DNA from: Chryseobacterium sp. CH21
GTDB taxonomy: Bacteria > Bacteroidota > Bacteroidia > Flavobacteriales > Weeksellaceae
DNA length: 64,000 nucleotides
Direction of reading: 5' to 3'
NCBI RefSeq assembly: GCF_004119445.1
Contig: NZ_QICI01000067.1
Span: forward strand, 1-64,000
The number at the start of each line of letters is the position of its first letter. The first letter of the stretch is position 1. A program made the position numbers and the translations under genes. A model generated the notes under the pieces. The model was not told the origin of the DNA. It did not search any database and was given only the letters and a program-made list of their open reading frames with translations. Below are positions 25,794 to 34,084 of this stretch, in pieces.

Positions 25794-25825
25794 AAAAAAG
25801 CGCAGAAAATAATTCTGCGCTCTTT
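25794..25825. terminator. Terminator hairpin before the amidase gene
   Basis: GCGCAGAA / TTCTGCGC stem preceded by six A. A near-identical hairpin follows the amidase at 27584-27617. Confidence 0.7.
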
Positions 25826-25899
25826 CTATAATCAGGAATCTGCCTGTCAACAGCTGCAGATACAAAGTACAATGATTGCAAGAATTCGGCATAATTCTT

Positions 25900-25907
25900 T
25901 ATATTTG
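25900..25907 (+). promoter_or_regulatory. -7 element of the amidase gene
   Basis: TATATTTG, exact match, 15 bases before the ATG. Confidence 0.5.
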
Positions 25908-25921
25908 AAAAAACATTTATA

Positions 25922-27487
25922 ATGAAAAAAATAATTCTATTTGCTGTAGTCTTTTTTGGTGTTCTTGCCAAGGCTCAGGATACAACAGATTCGCAATTCA
26001 AATATCTGGAATATGATATTGAAAAGATCCAAAATTTGTATAGAAACAATAAAGTGACGGTAAAAGAAGTTGTTGAAGCTTATTTTAAACGCATCAATGA
26101 TATTGATAAAAATGGAATACAATTAAATTCCGTGATTTCCACCAATCCGGATGCTATTAAGATTGCTGACTCTTTGGATCATTTGAATTCAAAATTTAAA
26201 AATAAACCTTTATTTGGAATTCCTGTATTATTGAAGGATAATATAGATACTCATGATAAAATGCCCAATACGGCAGGTTCCCTGGCTTTAAAAAACTCTT
26301 TTCCACTACAGGATAGTTATCTCGTTAAAAAACTTAGAGATGCAGGTGCTGTAATCATTGGAAAAACCAATCTCAGTGAATGGGCAAATTTCAGGGGTGA
26401 AAAATCCACAAGTGGCTGGAGTGGGCTGGGTGGACTTACCAAAAACCCTTATATCCTTAATAGAAATACCTGCGGATCCAGTGCTGGTTCAGGGGTTGCT
26501 ATTTCCTCCAATCTCGGCATAATAGCAATCGGTACAGAAACTAATGGATCTATCGTTTGCCCTTCCAGCTTCAATGGAATTGTTGGTTTAAAACCTACTG
26601 TCGGCTTAATTTCCAGACAAGGAATTATTCCCATTTCCAGTTCACAGGATACCCCGGGACCAATGGCAAGAACGGTGAAAGATATTGCCATAAGCCTTGG
26701 AACTATGGTAGGTGAGGATGAACATGATAAGAAGACCATTGGTAATACACCATTTCTACATAAAGATTATACCCCATTCCTTACTCTAACAGGATTAAAA
26801 GGCAAAAGGCTCGGATATGTAAAAGGAATTACCAAAGGAGCAAATAAAAAAGTGGACGATTTATTTTTACAAACATTAAAAATACTGGAAGCTCAGGGAG
26901 CCATAATTGTTGAAATAGAAAAAGATTGGATTTCCCCTGAAATTTCAAAAAGCTCCTTTGGATTGATGGTCAGTGAATTTAAGGATGATTTGAATGATTA
27001 TTTAAAATCTTTAGGGAAAAATGCAGTAATAAAAAATATAGATGAGTTAATCGCTTTTAACAAAAAGAATAAAGAAGAACTTCAATACTTTGGACAGGAA
27101 TATTTAGAGATTTCAGCAAAAAGTAATGGAAAGAAAGATAAGAATTATAAAAAGGCTGTTATAATTGCCCAAAAAGGCAGCCAGCAAGGAATAGACTCTA
27201 CAATAAAAAAATATAATTTAGATGCGATAATAGCACCTACTACTGCGGAAGCATGGAAAACGGATTTGAAAAATGGTGATAATTATGAAAATTTCTATTC
27301 AAGTTCCAGTGCTGCAGCTATTGCCGGATACCCAAGCATTACCTTACCAATGGGCTATATAAATAACTTACCGATTGGTATTTCTTTTTTTGCTGGAAAA
27401 TGGGAAGAAGGTAAACTGATCAATATGGCCTATACATTTGAACAGAACAACCCACAAAGAAAAGTTCCTCAGTTTTTAAAAGAATAG
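25922..27487 (+). CDS. Secreted amidase (amidase signature family)
   Basis: A 521-residue protein with a signal peptide (first about 19 residues, cut near AKAQD) and an amidase signature domain. The triad is visible as Lys in LLKDNIDT, and the serines of GSSAGSG (about 185-191) within the signature running to TETNGSIVCPSSFNGIVGLKP. It is similar in fold to GatA but the signal peptide and single-gene context argue for an exported amide or peptide-amide hydrolase. It sits between two matching terminator hairpins and an outer pair of inverted repeats, suggesting a moved cassette. Confidence 0.85.
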   Translation: MKKIILFAVVFFGVLAKAQDTTDSQFKYLEYDIEKIQNLYRNNKVTVKEVVEAYFKRINDIDKNGIQLNSVISTNPDAIKIADSLDHLNSKFKNKPLFGIPVLLKDNIDTHDKMPNTAGSLALKNSFPLQDSYLVKKLRDAGAVIIGKTNLSEWANFRGEKSTSGWSGLGGLTKNPYILNRNTCGSSAGSGVAISSNLGIIAIGTETNGSIVCPSSFNGIVGLKPTVGLISRQGIIPISSSQDTPGPMARTVKDIAISLGTMVGEDEHDKKTIGNTPFLHKDYTPFLTLTGLKGKRLGYVKGITKGANKKVDDLFLQTLKILEAQGAIIVEIEKDWISPEISKSSFGLMVSEFKDDLNDYLKSLGKNAVIKNIDELIAFNKKNKEELQYFGQEYLEISAKSNGKKDKNYKKAVIIAQKGSQQGIDSTIKKYNLDAIIAPTTAEAWKTDLKNGDNYENFYSSSSAAAIAGYPSITLPMGYINNLPIGISFFAGKWEEGKLINMAYTFEQNNPQRKVPQFLKE

Positions 27488-27583
27488 CAAGTATATCATC
27501 AGTTACAATATATCAAATACAGCTTTTAACTCTTGGTCTTTTATAATTGATTAATCGTCAGCTTATTTCAGGACGGGACATAC

Positions 27584-27617
27584 AAAAAAAGCGTAGAAAA
27601 TAATTCTGCGCTTTTTT
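27584..27617. terminator. Terminator hairpin after the amidase gene
   Basis: GCGTAGAA / TTCTGCGC stem with A run before and T run after; differs at one base from the hairpin at 25800-25820. Confidence 0.7.
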
Positions 27618-27676
27618 GTTTTTTATCCTAAAATTCTTTTTGAAAAAATGATATAAGCTAGAACCCTGAATCTGTC

Positions 27677-27700
27677 ATTCATAACTCATCATTTATCGTT
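27677..27700. repeat. Right inverted repeat of the amidase cassette
   Basis: ATTCATAACTCATCATTTAT followed by CGTT; complement of 25745-25768 with two mismatches. It ends only four bases before the stop of the pseudouridine synthase gene. Confidence 0.55.
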
Positions 27701-27703
27701 ATT

Positions 27704-28885
27704 TTAAAGCATTTTAAGGTTGTTTACTTCCAGTTCGCTAAGGATTCTCCAGTGTCCTCTCTTGATGTTCTTCTTCGTTAATCCAGCAAACATTACTCTG
27801 TCTAAAGATTCTACTTCGTATCCTAATCTTTGGAAAATTCTTCTGATAACACGGTTCCAACCGATATGAATCTCAATTCCAATCTCATTTTTAGGTTTCC
27901 CATCAATGTATGAAATCTGATCTACCACTGCTAACCCTTCATCAAGACGGATACCTTCACTTATAAGACGTAAATCTTCAGCAGTAAGTTTTTTATCCAG
28001 CGTTACATGATAAATCTTTTTAGCATCAAAAGATGGATGCGTTAATTTTTTAGTCATGTGTCCGTCATTCGTCAATAAAATAACCCCTGTTGTAGAACGG
28101 TCCAGTCTTCCAACCGGGAAAAGTCTGTAAGGTGAAGCATTCGCCACAAGATCCATTACAGTTTTTCTTGCTTTATCATCTTTTGTCGTAGAAATATAAC
28201 CTTTTGGCTTATTCAAAAGTACATATACAGGTTTTTCAGGGGTAATACCTTGTCCGTCAAAAACTACTTTATCAGTTTTCTGTACCTGGTAACCCATTTC
28301 AGTCACCACCTGCCCGTTCACTTCCACTAATCCCTGAGTAATCAGTTCATCAGCTTCTCTTCTGCTGCAGATTCCTGAATTTGCGATATACTTATTAAGA
28401 CGGATGCTGTCTTTATGAACGTCTTTTTCAATTTTACTCAGTCTTCTTTTCTGTACAAAAGATCTCGTTTTGTCATCATTTCTTTCATCGTCGTTAGAAG
28501 GTCTTCTTCCGTATTTCAGACTGCCTCTTTCATACTTATCTCTGGTATCGAAACTTTTTCCGCCTCTTTTAGGTTTTCCGAAAGATTTTTTCTCATAGCT
28601 CTCACTTTTGTTCGTGATATAAGCTTTTCTTTCAGATTTTGAACCTGATTCTTCGTTGGAATTTTCGAAACTGTCTGTATTTCTTTTGAAAGGTTTCTTT
28701 TCAAATCTTGAGTTGGATCCCTGATGTTCTGGGCCTTTTCTTCCCCCGTCTTTAGAAAACGGCTTCTTAAAAGACTTTGATCCTGAAGAATTTCCAGATC
28801 TGGAAGCACGAGAATCATCAGAACTTTTCTTGGTTGAAATTCTTGGTCTCTTTGGTCTGTCTGAATTATTATTATCTCTGCTCAT
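27704..28885 (-). CDS. Pseudouridine synthase of the RsuA/RluB family with basic disordered N-terminal tail
   Basis: A 393-residue protein. About 1-150 is a low-complexity tail rich in Ser, Lys, Arg and Gly (for example SGSKSFKKPFSKDGGRKG), likely RNA-binding and disordered. An S4 domain follows (IRLNKYIANSGICSRREADELI, about 162-183), then the catalytic domain with PVGRLDRSTTGVILLTNDG, where Asp is the nucleophile. It modifies a uridine in 23S or 16S rRNA. A perfect minus-strand -7 element lies upstream at 28900-28907. Confidence 0.88.
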   Translation of the reverse strand: MSRDNNNSDRPKRPRISTKKSSDDSRASRSGNSSGSKSFKKPFSKDGGRKGPEHQGSNSRFEKKPFKRNTDSFENSNEESGSKSERKAYITNKSESYEKKSFGKPKRGGKSFDTRDKYERGSLKYGRRPSNDDERNDDKTRSFVQKRRLSKIEKDVHKDSIRLNKYIANSGICSRREADELITQGLVEVNGQVVTEMGYQVQKTDKVVFDGQGITPEKPVYVLLNKPKGYISTTKDDKARKTVMDLVANASPYRLFPVGRLDRSTTGVILLTNDGHMTKKLTHPSFDAKKIYHVTLDKKLTAEDLRLISEGIRLDEGLAVVDQISYIDGKPKNEIGIEIHIGWNRVIRRIFQRLGYEVESLDRVMFAGLTKKNIKRGHWRILSELEVNNLKML

Positions 28886-28899
28886 TCTAAAAATTTCTG

Positions 28900-28907
28900 C
28901 AAAGATA
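28900..28907 (-). promoter_or_regulatory. -7 element of the pseudouridine synthase gene
   Basis: Minus-strand TATCTTTG, 15 bases before the start. Confidence 0.55.
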
Positions 28908-28940
28908 GTAATTTAGTTACGAGTTAAAAATTAAGAATCA

Positions 28941-28948
28941 TAACTTTG
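28941..28948 (+). promoter_or_regulatory. -7 element of aroB
   Basis: TAACTTTG, exact TAnnTTTG match, 40 bases before the aroB ATG. Confidence 0.5.
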
Positions 28949-28987
28949 CACTATAGTTTACATTTTTAACTTTACATAATATAGAAG

Positions 28988-30034
28988 ATGATAACAATAT
29001 TAAACGATAATTTTTCTCAGCTCAATGAGTTTCTTCATGAAAAAACTTTCAGTAAAATTTTCATTCTGGTAGATGAAAACACTCATGAATACTGTCTTCC
29101 TATTCTTTTAGGAAATATGGAAACAGATCTTGGCTTTGAAATTTTGGAGATTGAAGCCGGAGAAGAAATGAAAAATATCCAGACTGCCAATCAGCTTTGG
29201 GAAATTCTTACGGAAATGCAGGCAGACAGAAAAGCACTCGTTATCAACCTTGGTGGCGGTGTAATTACGGATATGGGAGGATTTGTTGCATCTACCTATA
29301 AAAGAGGAATCCAGTTTATCAACATCCCCACTACCCTTTTATCCATGTGTGATGCCTCTATAGGAGGAAAAACGGGTATTGATCTGATGCATTATAAAAA
29401 TATGGTAGGAACCTTCGCTTTTCCGGAACAGATCTTTATTTTCCCGAAATTTTTAGAAACATTACCTTTTAAAGAATTAAGAAGTGGATTCGCAGAAATG
29501 TTAAAACATGGTTTAATTGCTGATAAAAATCATTGGGATCAGTTGATTCAGATCCGTAAACTGGAAGTAGAAACCGTAATTCCTCATATTCAAACTTCTA
29601 TGAATATAAAGCAAAATGTTGTAGACAAGGATTTTCATGAGCAGAATATCAGGAAAACCCTGAATTTCGGACACACAATTGGCCATGCTGTAGAGAGCTT
29701 ATGTTTACAACAGGGAAATCCTATCCTTCATGGTGAAGCGGTTGCTATGGGAATGATTGCCGAAGCTCACCTTGCTTATCTTGAAAATCTTATTGTTGAG
29801 GAGGATGCGAAAGCTATCATTGAAAATGTTCAGAGATACTATCCTTACCTTGATATCAGCGATTTTAAAGATGAAGATATCACCGCACTATTGTTGAATG
29901 ATAAAAAGAATACAGACAGTAAAATCAATTTCTCTCTCCTTTCCGGAATTGGTTCTTGTACATATGACCACCAAAGCAGCCAGGAAAATATCCTTGAATC
30001 ACTCTCTTTTTATAGAAAACTGAATGATGCTTAA
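28988..30034 (+). CDS. aroB: 3-dehydroquinate synthase
   Basis: A 348-residue enzyme of the shikimate pathway converting DAHP to 3-dehydroquinate. NAD-binding GGGVITDMGGFVASTYKRG, the substrate loop IGGKTGIDL, and metal ligands in SGFAEMLKHGL (Glu), NFGHTIGHAVE (His) and LHGEAVAMGM (His) are all present. Length is normal. It stands alone with its own -7 element and a hairpin terminator downstream. Confidence 0.92.
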   Translation: MITILNDNFSQLNEFLHEKTFSKIFILVDENTHEYCLPILLGNMETDLGFEILEIEAGEEMKNIQTANQLWEILTEMQADRKALVINLGGGVITDMGGFVASTYKRGIQFINIPTTLLSMCDASIGGKTGIDLMHYKNMVGTFAFPEQIFIFPKFLETLPFKELRSGFAEMLKHGLIADKNHWDQLIQIRKLEVETVIPHIQTSMNIKQNVVDKDFHEQNIRKTLNFGHTIGHAVESLCLQQGNPILHGEAVAMGMIAEAHLAYLENLIVEEDAKAIIENVQRYYPYLDISDFKDEDITALLLNDKKNTDSKINFSLLSGIGSCTYDHQSSQENILESLSFYRKLNDA

Positions 30035-30155
30035 TCATTTTTTGTTAAAAAATATTTATTTTAAATAAGGATTTTGACAAAATTGTCAATTTAGACCATA
30101 TCTAAACAAATGTTTATTTAAAATCATAATAAACTGATAATCAATTTATTATTAT

Positions 30156-30185
30156 AAAAATCACTTAAACACTAAGTGATTTTTT
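30156..30185 (+). terminator. aroB terminator
   Basis: AAAAATCACTTA / TAAGTGATTTTT hairpin followed by T. Confidence 0.75.
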
Positions 30186-30213
30186 TATTGATTTTACTCA
30201 TAAAAAATATTTT

Positions 30214-30228
30214 TGGCAAGCAATTTGA
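30214..30228 (+). promoter_or_regulatory. Sigma-54-like -24/-12 element, barrel gene 1
   Basis: TTTGGCAAGCAATTTGAA: GG at 30215-30216 and G at 30227 ten bases on, the sigma-54 spacing with GA in place of GC at -12. It lies 83 bases before the ATG at 30311. Confidence 0.55.
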
Positions 30229-30310
30229 AAGATACTCTGCGTTCAACTGAAAATGCTGAACAGTAGTAAAATTTAAAATTAAGAAAGAGTAAAATTAAAA
30301 AATTAAAGTT

Positions 30311-30946
30311 ATGAAAAAGTTAATTTTAGGATTAGCGTTAACTGCAGGAACATTCGCATTCGCTCAACAGACAGGAAACACATCTTCTAATCCGGTAACA
30401 TTCGGGGTAAAAGGAGGGATGAACGTATCTTCACTTTCAAAGGATAGCGGTCTTGATGATCAGAAATCTAAAATAGGGTTTAATGCTGGAGTATTTGCAA
30501 ACATTCCATTAGCAGCTTCATTCAGTGTTCAGCCGGAGGTACAGTACTCTCAATATGGTAACAAATCAAACTATACAATAGGAAACACAAAGTTTTCGGC
30601 TTCTACTAAGTTAGATTATATTACTGTACCTGTAATGTTCCAATACAACCTGATTCCTAATCTTTATGTGGAAGCAGGGCCGGAATTCGGTTTCATGGTA
30701 AGTGCTAAAAACAAGTTTAAAAACGAATCAAACGGACAGTCTAATACGACTGATAACTACAAAGACAATCTGAATACATTCAACTTTGGTATTGGTCTTG
30801 GTGCTGGATATTATTTCACTCCAAACTTAGGACTTACCGCAAGATATGTTGCAGGTTTAACAGATATAGCAAAAAACAGACCTAGCGGATCTGATGCTAC
30901 AAGAAACAACCTATTCCAGGTAGGTTTAGCTTATAAATTTAAATAA
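30311..30946 (+). CDS. Outer-membrane beta-barrel protein (porin family), array member 1
   Basis: A 211-residue protein with a signal peptide (MKKLILGLALTAGTFAFAQQ) and an OmpW/PorT-like beta barrel of the type annotated as porin family or PorT-like protein. Shared family stretches are VTFGVKGGMNVSSLS, SVQPEVQYSQYG, VPVMFQYNLIPNLYVEAGPEFGFM and FGIGLGAGYYFTPNLGLTARYVAGL, ending in the aromatic LAYKFK typical of BAM substrates. First of four tandem paralogues, each with its own sigma-54-like element and terminator, so each is probably a single-gene transcript. Confidence 0.85.
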   Translation: MKKLILGLALTAGTFAFAQQTGNTSSNPVTFGVKGGMNVSSLSKDSGLDDQKSKIGFNAGVFANIPLAASFSVQPEVQYSQYGNKSNYTIGNTKFSASTKLDYITVPVMFQYNLIPNLYVEAGPEFGFMVSAKNKFKNESNGQSNTTDNYKDNLNTFNFGIGLGAGYYFTPNLGLTARYVAGLTDIAKNRPSGSDATRNNLFQVGLAYKFK

Positions 30947-30982
30947 GCTTATACATTCACTAACAAATTTTATATTCAATAG

Positions 30983-31016
30983 AAAAGATCAGATTAATTT
31001 TTTAATCTGGTCTTTT
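30983..31016 (+). terminator. Terminator of barrel gene 1
   Basis: AAAAGATCAGATTA / TAATCTGGTCTTTT stem with T tail. Confidence 0.75.
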
Positions 31017-31083
31017 TTTATGTTAAAAAAATATTATCTCAGAAAAAGCTGATGAATAAAGAACCAGAAGTGATTTCCAACTT

Positions 31084-31098
31084 TGGCACACCGTTTGA
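31084..31098 (+). promoter_or_regulatory. Sigma-54-like -24/-12 element, barrel gene 2
   Basis: TTGGCACACCGTTTGAT: GG at 31085-31086, ten bases, then GA at 31097-31098. TTGGCAC is a full match to the -24 consensus. It is 51 bases before the ATG. Confidence 0.55.
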
Positions 31099-31148
31099 TT
31101 ACTAATGAAATGTTAAATAAAACTTAAAAACTATTAAAATATAAACTT

Positions 31149-31733
31149 ATGAAAAAGTTAATTTTAGGTCTTGCTTTAGTAGCAGGTACTTTCACTTTCG
31201 CTCAGAAGACTTCAACTTCTACTGCTTCATCTTCTCCAGTTAGATTTGGATTGAAAGCAGGTCTTAATATCTCAAATATTTCTAACAGTGACTTAAATTC
31301 AAAAGCTGGATTTTACGGTGGTGTTTTTGCCAACATTCCTGTAGCACAAGATTTCTCCGTACAACCTGAAGTATTATACAGTGGTTTAGGGGGTAAAGCT
31401 AAAGGTAACAGTAATGCAAAAATTAACATGGATTATATTGCGGTACCTGTAATGCTACAATACAACTTGATTCCTAATCTATATGTAGAAGCAGGACCTC
31501 AATTCGGTTTTCTAGTAAGCGCTAAAGCAAAAAGCAACGGTGTGTCTGGAGATATTAAAGACAATTTAAAAACTTTTGATTTCGGAATTGGTCTTGGAGC
31601 TGGATACTACTTCACACAAAATATCGGAGTGAATGTAAGATATACTGCCGGACTATCTGATGTTCCTAAAAACAATACTGATGATGCTTCTAGAAACGGA
31701 GTATTCCAGGTTGGTTTAGCTTATAAATTCTAA
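31149..31733 (+). CDS. Outer-membrane beta-barrel protein, array member 2
   Basis: A 194-residue paralogue of the preceding gene with signal peptide (cut after TFTFAQ) and the same blocks: VRFGLKAGLNISNIS, FSVQPEVLYSGLGG, VPVMLQYNLIPNLYVEAGPQFGF, FGIGLGAGYYFTQNIGVNVRYTAGLSD and the ending VFQVGLAYKF. It is shorter because of loop deletions. A perfect palindromic terminator follows. Confidence 0.85.
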   Translation: MKKLILGLALVAGTFTFAQKTSTSTASSSPVRFGLKAGLNISNISNSDLNSKAGFYGGVFANIPVAQDFSVQPEVLYSGLGGKAKGNSNAKINMDYIAVPVMLQYNLIPNLYVEAGPQFGFLVSAKAKSNGVSGDIKDNLKTFDFGIGLGAGYYFTQNIGVNVRYTAGLSDVPKNNTDDASRNGVFQVGLAYKF

Positions 31734-31774
31734 GAAATCGGTAAGCTTTCAAAAGCAGCCTTTCTAATCAATAC

Positions 31775-31802
31775 AAAGCCGGATTAAATTTAATCCGGCT
31801 TT
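31775..31802 (+). terminator. Terminator of barrel gene 2
   Basis: Perfect palindrome AAAGCCGGATTAAA / TTTAATCCGGCTTT followed by T. Confidence 0.8.
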
Positions 31803-31821
31803 TTTATTTTAAAAATGTTTT

Positions 31822-31836
31822 TGGCAAGAAATTTGC
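31822..31836 (+). promoter_or_regulatory. Orphan sigma-54-like element without an ORF
   Basis: TTGGCAAGAAATTTGCG: GG at 31823-31824, ten bases, GC at 31835-31836, a full match to the -24/-12 rule. No gene of the array starts behind it before the next terminator. Confidence 0.6.
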
Positions 31837-31846
31837 GTATTGAGTA

Positions 31847-32108
31847 ATGATTGTACTTTATTGCGGAAATTTCCAACTTATGGTTTCTGTTTTTACAATG
31901 AAATAGGCATTGATTCATCTGATAATCAAATGAATGTAATGCTAAAAATCTAACTATTACCATTATAAACTTTTTAACAGAACCCGCATTGAGTTGACTC
32001 ATGTCTTACAATGCAAAGCAAATACTAAAAAGTATTTTGCTCCATAATTAGATACATTTTGATTTCAATAGAAAAAGTCAGGTTTATTAGTTTAAGCCTG
32101 ACTTTTTC
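31847..32108 (+). ncRNA. Candidate sigma-54-dependent small RNA
   Basis: The stretch runs from the expected start about 12 bases after the orphan -12 box to the terminator at 32071-32108, about 260 bases. It has no frame above about 20 codons on this strand and contains an internal hairpin (AGCAAATACT / AGTATTTTGCT, near 32016-32041). It may be a regulatory RNA or the remains of a fifth array gene; no barrel sequence is recognisable in it. Confidence 0.4.
32071..32108 (+). terminator. Strong terminator behind the orphan sigma-54-like element
   Basis: Perfect 12-bp stem GAAAAAGTCAGG / CCTGACTTTTTC with a loop of about 14 bases. No ORF precedes it. Confidence 0.75.
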
Positions 32109-32144
32109 GCTTTACAGCATGACTTTTATCACTTCTCCCCTTTG

Positions 32145-32159
32145 TGGCAGATATTTTGC
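32145..32159 (+). promoter_or_regulatory. Sigma-54-like -24/-12 element, barrel gene 3
   Basis: TGTGGCAGATATTTTGCCG: GG at 32146-32147, ten bases, GC at 32158-32159. It lies 30 bases before the GTG start at 32189 and overlaps the false upstream start at 32144. Confidence 0.55.
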
Positions 32160-32188
32160 CGCAAAAAAGAAAATTTAAAACTTTAATC

Positions 32189-32896
32189 GTGAAAAGAATA
32201 TTTCTAGGATTGGCATTAGCCGGATCATTTTTAATGAACGCTCAGGAAAAAGAGCAGCCAGCATCTTCAAAATCTCCTGTCAGATTTGGGGTAAAAGCAG
32301 GATTCAATGCATCTACATTTAGTGATAGCAACAATGAATACAGTGATTATAATGAAAAAGTAAAATTGGGTTCTCATGTTGGAATATTTGTCAATATTCC
32401 TGTTGCAGAAAAATTCAGTGTACAGCCTGAGCTTCTTTTTAGCCAAATGGGCTCTAAAACAGAAGAGAAATATACCTATGCATCTGTATCAGACGGTTAT
32501 TTAATAAGACAGGAATTCAGCTATACAACCAATTTGAATTATCTTACTCTTCCTGTAATGGTTCAATATAAAATTCTTCCTCAGTTGTATGTAGAGGCAG
32601 GGCCGGAATTCGGGTATCTTTTAGGAGGAAAATCGAAAGGAGATCAAAAAACCGAAAATACGTTTGGAGGTACTACAACCTTTAGCAGTAATAGCTTTTC
32701 GAATAAAATTCCAATGGAACTTTACAAAAGATTCAATTTGGGGATAGGCATTGGCGCAGGGTATTATTTTACCCAAAATTTCGGAGTGACTGCAAGATTT
32801 ACGGCGGGTATCACTGATCTTTTTAAGAACAATGATTATAACAATAAAGTAAGAAACAATGCGCTTCAGATTGGAGTTGCTTATCAATTTAAATAG
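32189..32896 (+). CDS. Outer-membrane beta-barrel protein, array member 3
   Basis: A 235-residue paralogue. The start is set to GTG at 32189, giving MKRIFLGLALAGSFLMNAQ, a normal signal peptide; the longer frame from 32144 would put a charged segment before it and cover the promoter element. Family blocks VRFGVKAGFNASTFS, FSVQPELLFSQMG, LPVMVQYKILPQLYVEAGPEFGYL, and FNLGIGIGAGYYFTQNFGVTARF are present. It has larger extracellular-type loops than members 1 and 2. Ends in VAYQFK. Confidence 0.82.
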   Translation: MKRIFLGLALAGSFLMNAQEKEQPASSKSPVRFGVKAGFNASTFSDSNNEYSDYNEKVKLGSHVGIFVNIPVAEKFSVQPELLFSQMGSKTEEKYTYASVSDGYLIRQEFSYTTNLNYLTLPVMVQYKILPQLYVEAGPEFGYLLGGKSKGDQKTENTFGGTTTFSSNSFSNKIPMELYKRFNLGIGIGAGYYFTQNFGVTARFTAGITDLFKNNDYNNKVRNNALQIGVAYQFK

Positions 32897-32920
32897 AGAT
32901 ATTTATTATTTTCAAAATGG

Positions 32921-32951
32921 ATGCCGGGCTGTAAAAAGTCTGGCATTTTTT
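32921..32951 (+). terminator. Terminator of barrel gene 3
   Basis: ATGCCGGGC / GTCTGGCAT stem (two G-U pairs) and T run. Confidence 0.65.
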
Positions 32952-33179
32952 ATTCTTGCATCTAAAAATAATCTGAATGGTTCATTATTTGACTAAAATT
33001 GCTTTAATTTTTCCTCTTTTTCATCATTTAAATGATCAGCAATGATATTTTTTTGCATTGATTTTTTCACATAAATATAGAATATAACACTCTTTTTATT
33101 CATCAAAAAGGGAAAAATATTAAGAAAACACATTCTTCAAACCACGCGTAAAGCCCTTTAAATGAGCCTTTTTCGACTT
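32952..33179. other. Intergenic region before barrel gene 4, no gene seen
   Basis: AT-rich stretch between the terminator of member 3 and the sigma-54-like element of member 4. An activator (enhancer-binding protein) site would be expected here, but no clear symmetric motif was found. Confidence 0.35.
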
Positions 33180-33195
33180 TGGCAAGCAATTTGCA
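33180..33195 (+). promoter_or_regulatory. Sigma-54-like -24/-12 element, barrel gene 4
   Basis: TTTGGCAAGCAATTTGCA: GG at 33181-33182, ten bases, GC at 33193-33194. This is the best match of the set to TGGCAnnnnnnTTGCA. It is 65 bases before the ATG. Confidence 0.65.
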
Positions 33196-33259
33196 AAATA
33201 ATTGAAGTCTGATTGAAAAATCATTTGACACACAAATAGTAAAATTAAAAAATAAAATT

Positions 33260-33978
33260 ATGAAGAAGTTATTTTTAGGAATAGCATTAACTGCTGGTAC
33301 GCTAGCTTTTGCTCAGGAAACAGAAACAAAGACAGAAACGAGAACAGTAAATGCATCACCACTAAAAAAGATGTTCAACCCGTTAGATTCGGGATCAAGG
33401 CAGGAGGAAACTCTGCTTATTTCAGTGAGCAGAAGTTTGGTATCAACAGCCAGCAAATAGGTTTCCACGCAGGTGCATTCGTTAATATTCCACTTTCAAG
33501 ACAATTTAGCATCCAACCAGAGGTTTTGTATAACCAAATGGGGGCGAAAGATGTATTATCTTCTACGGAAACGGACAATGGAGTTACGAATGTAAAGACT
33601 AAAGTAGAAGGCAGAGTAAAGATGAACTACATTTCAGTTCCATTAATGGTTCAAATGAGACCTGTTGACAAGTTTTATATTGAAGCAGGACCTGAATTCA
33701 GTTATTTCATCAACGGAAAAACTAAAGGAGAAACAAGTGTAGCAAGTACTACAGGAGGTGTTACGACCACTACTACAAGTTCAAACACTGAAGATATCAA
33801 CAAAGATCAGATCAACAGATTCAACTTTGGTTTAGGTCTTGGTTTAGGATACGATATCACTTCAAACATTGGTATCAGTGCAAGATATGTAAACAGTTTG
33901 ACAAAAATTGAAAAGAGCAGACCTGCTCCTGAAAACAACAACAGAGTGTTTCAGTTAGGACTGAACTATAAATTCTAA
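33260..33978 (+). CDS. Outer-membrane beta-barrel protein, array member 4, frameshifted at an A6 run
   Basis: Starts MKKLFLGIALTAGTLAFAQE (signal peptide) and breaks after ASPLKK at six A (33364-33369). One more A restores VQPVRFGIKAGGNSAYFSEQ and joins the rest, with FSIQPEVLYNQMGAKD, VPLMVQMRPVDKFYIEAGPEFSYF, FNFGLGLGLGYDITSNIGISARY and LGLNYKF. The intact protein has 239 residues. The break matches the one-base-loss pattern seen across the window, so the gene is probably intact in the organism. Confidence 0.82.
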
Positions 33979-34025
33979 TCAGAAGAACCAATTTTTTAAC
34001 CGAAGTGCATTAACCAGCACGTATA

Positions 34026-34056
34026 AAATAGCCGGAAGAGTTTCTTCCGGCTATTT
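34026..34056. terminator. Bidirectional terminator between barrel gene 4 and the GDPD gene
   Basis: Perfect AAATAGCCGGAAG / CTTCCGGCTATTT stem with a 5-base loop between converging genes. Confidence 0.8.
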
Positions 34057-34084
34057 ATTTTAATAAGTACAATCATGGAGATAG

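Noticed and set aside
32144..32188. GTG start at 32144 for barrel gene 3
   Set aside because: It lies inside the sigma-54-like element and would put a charged segment before the signal peptide; GTG at 32189 is right.
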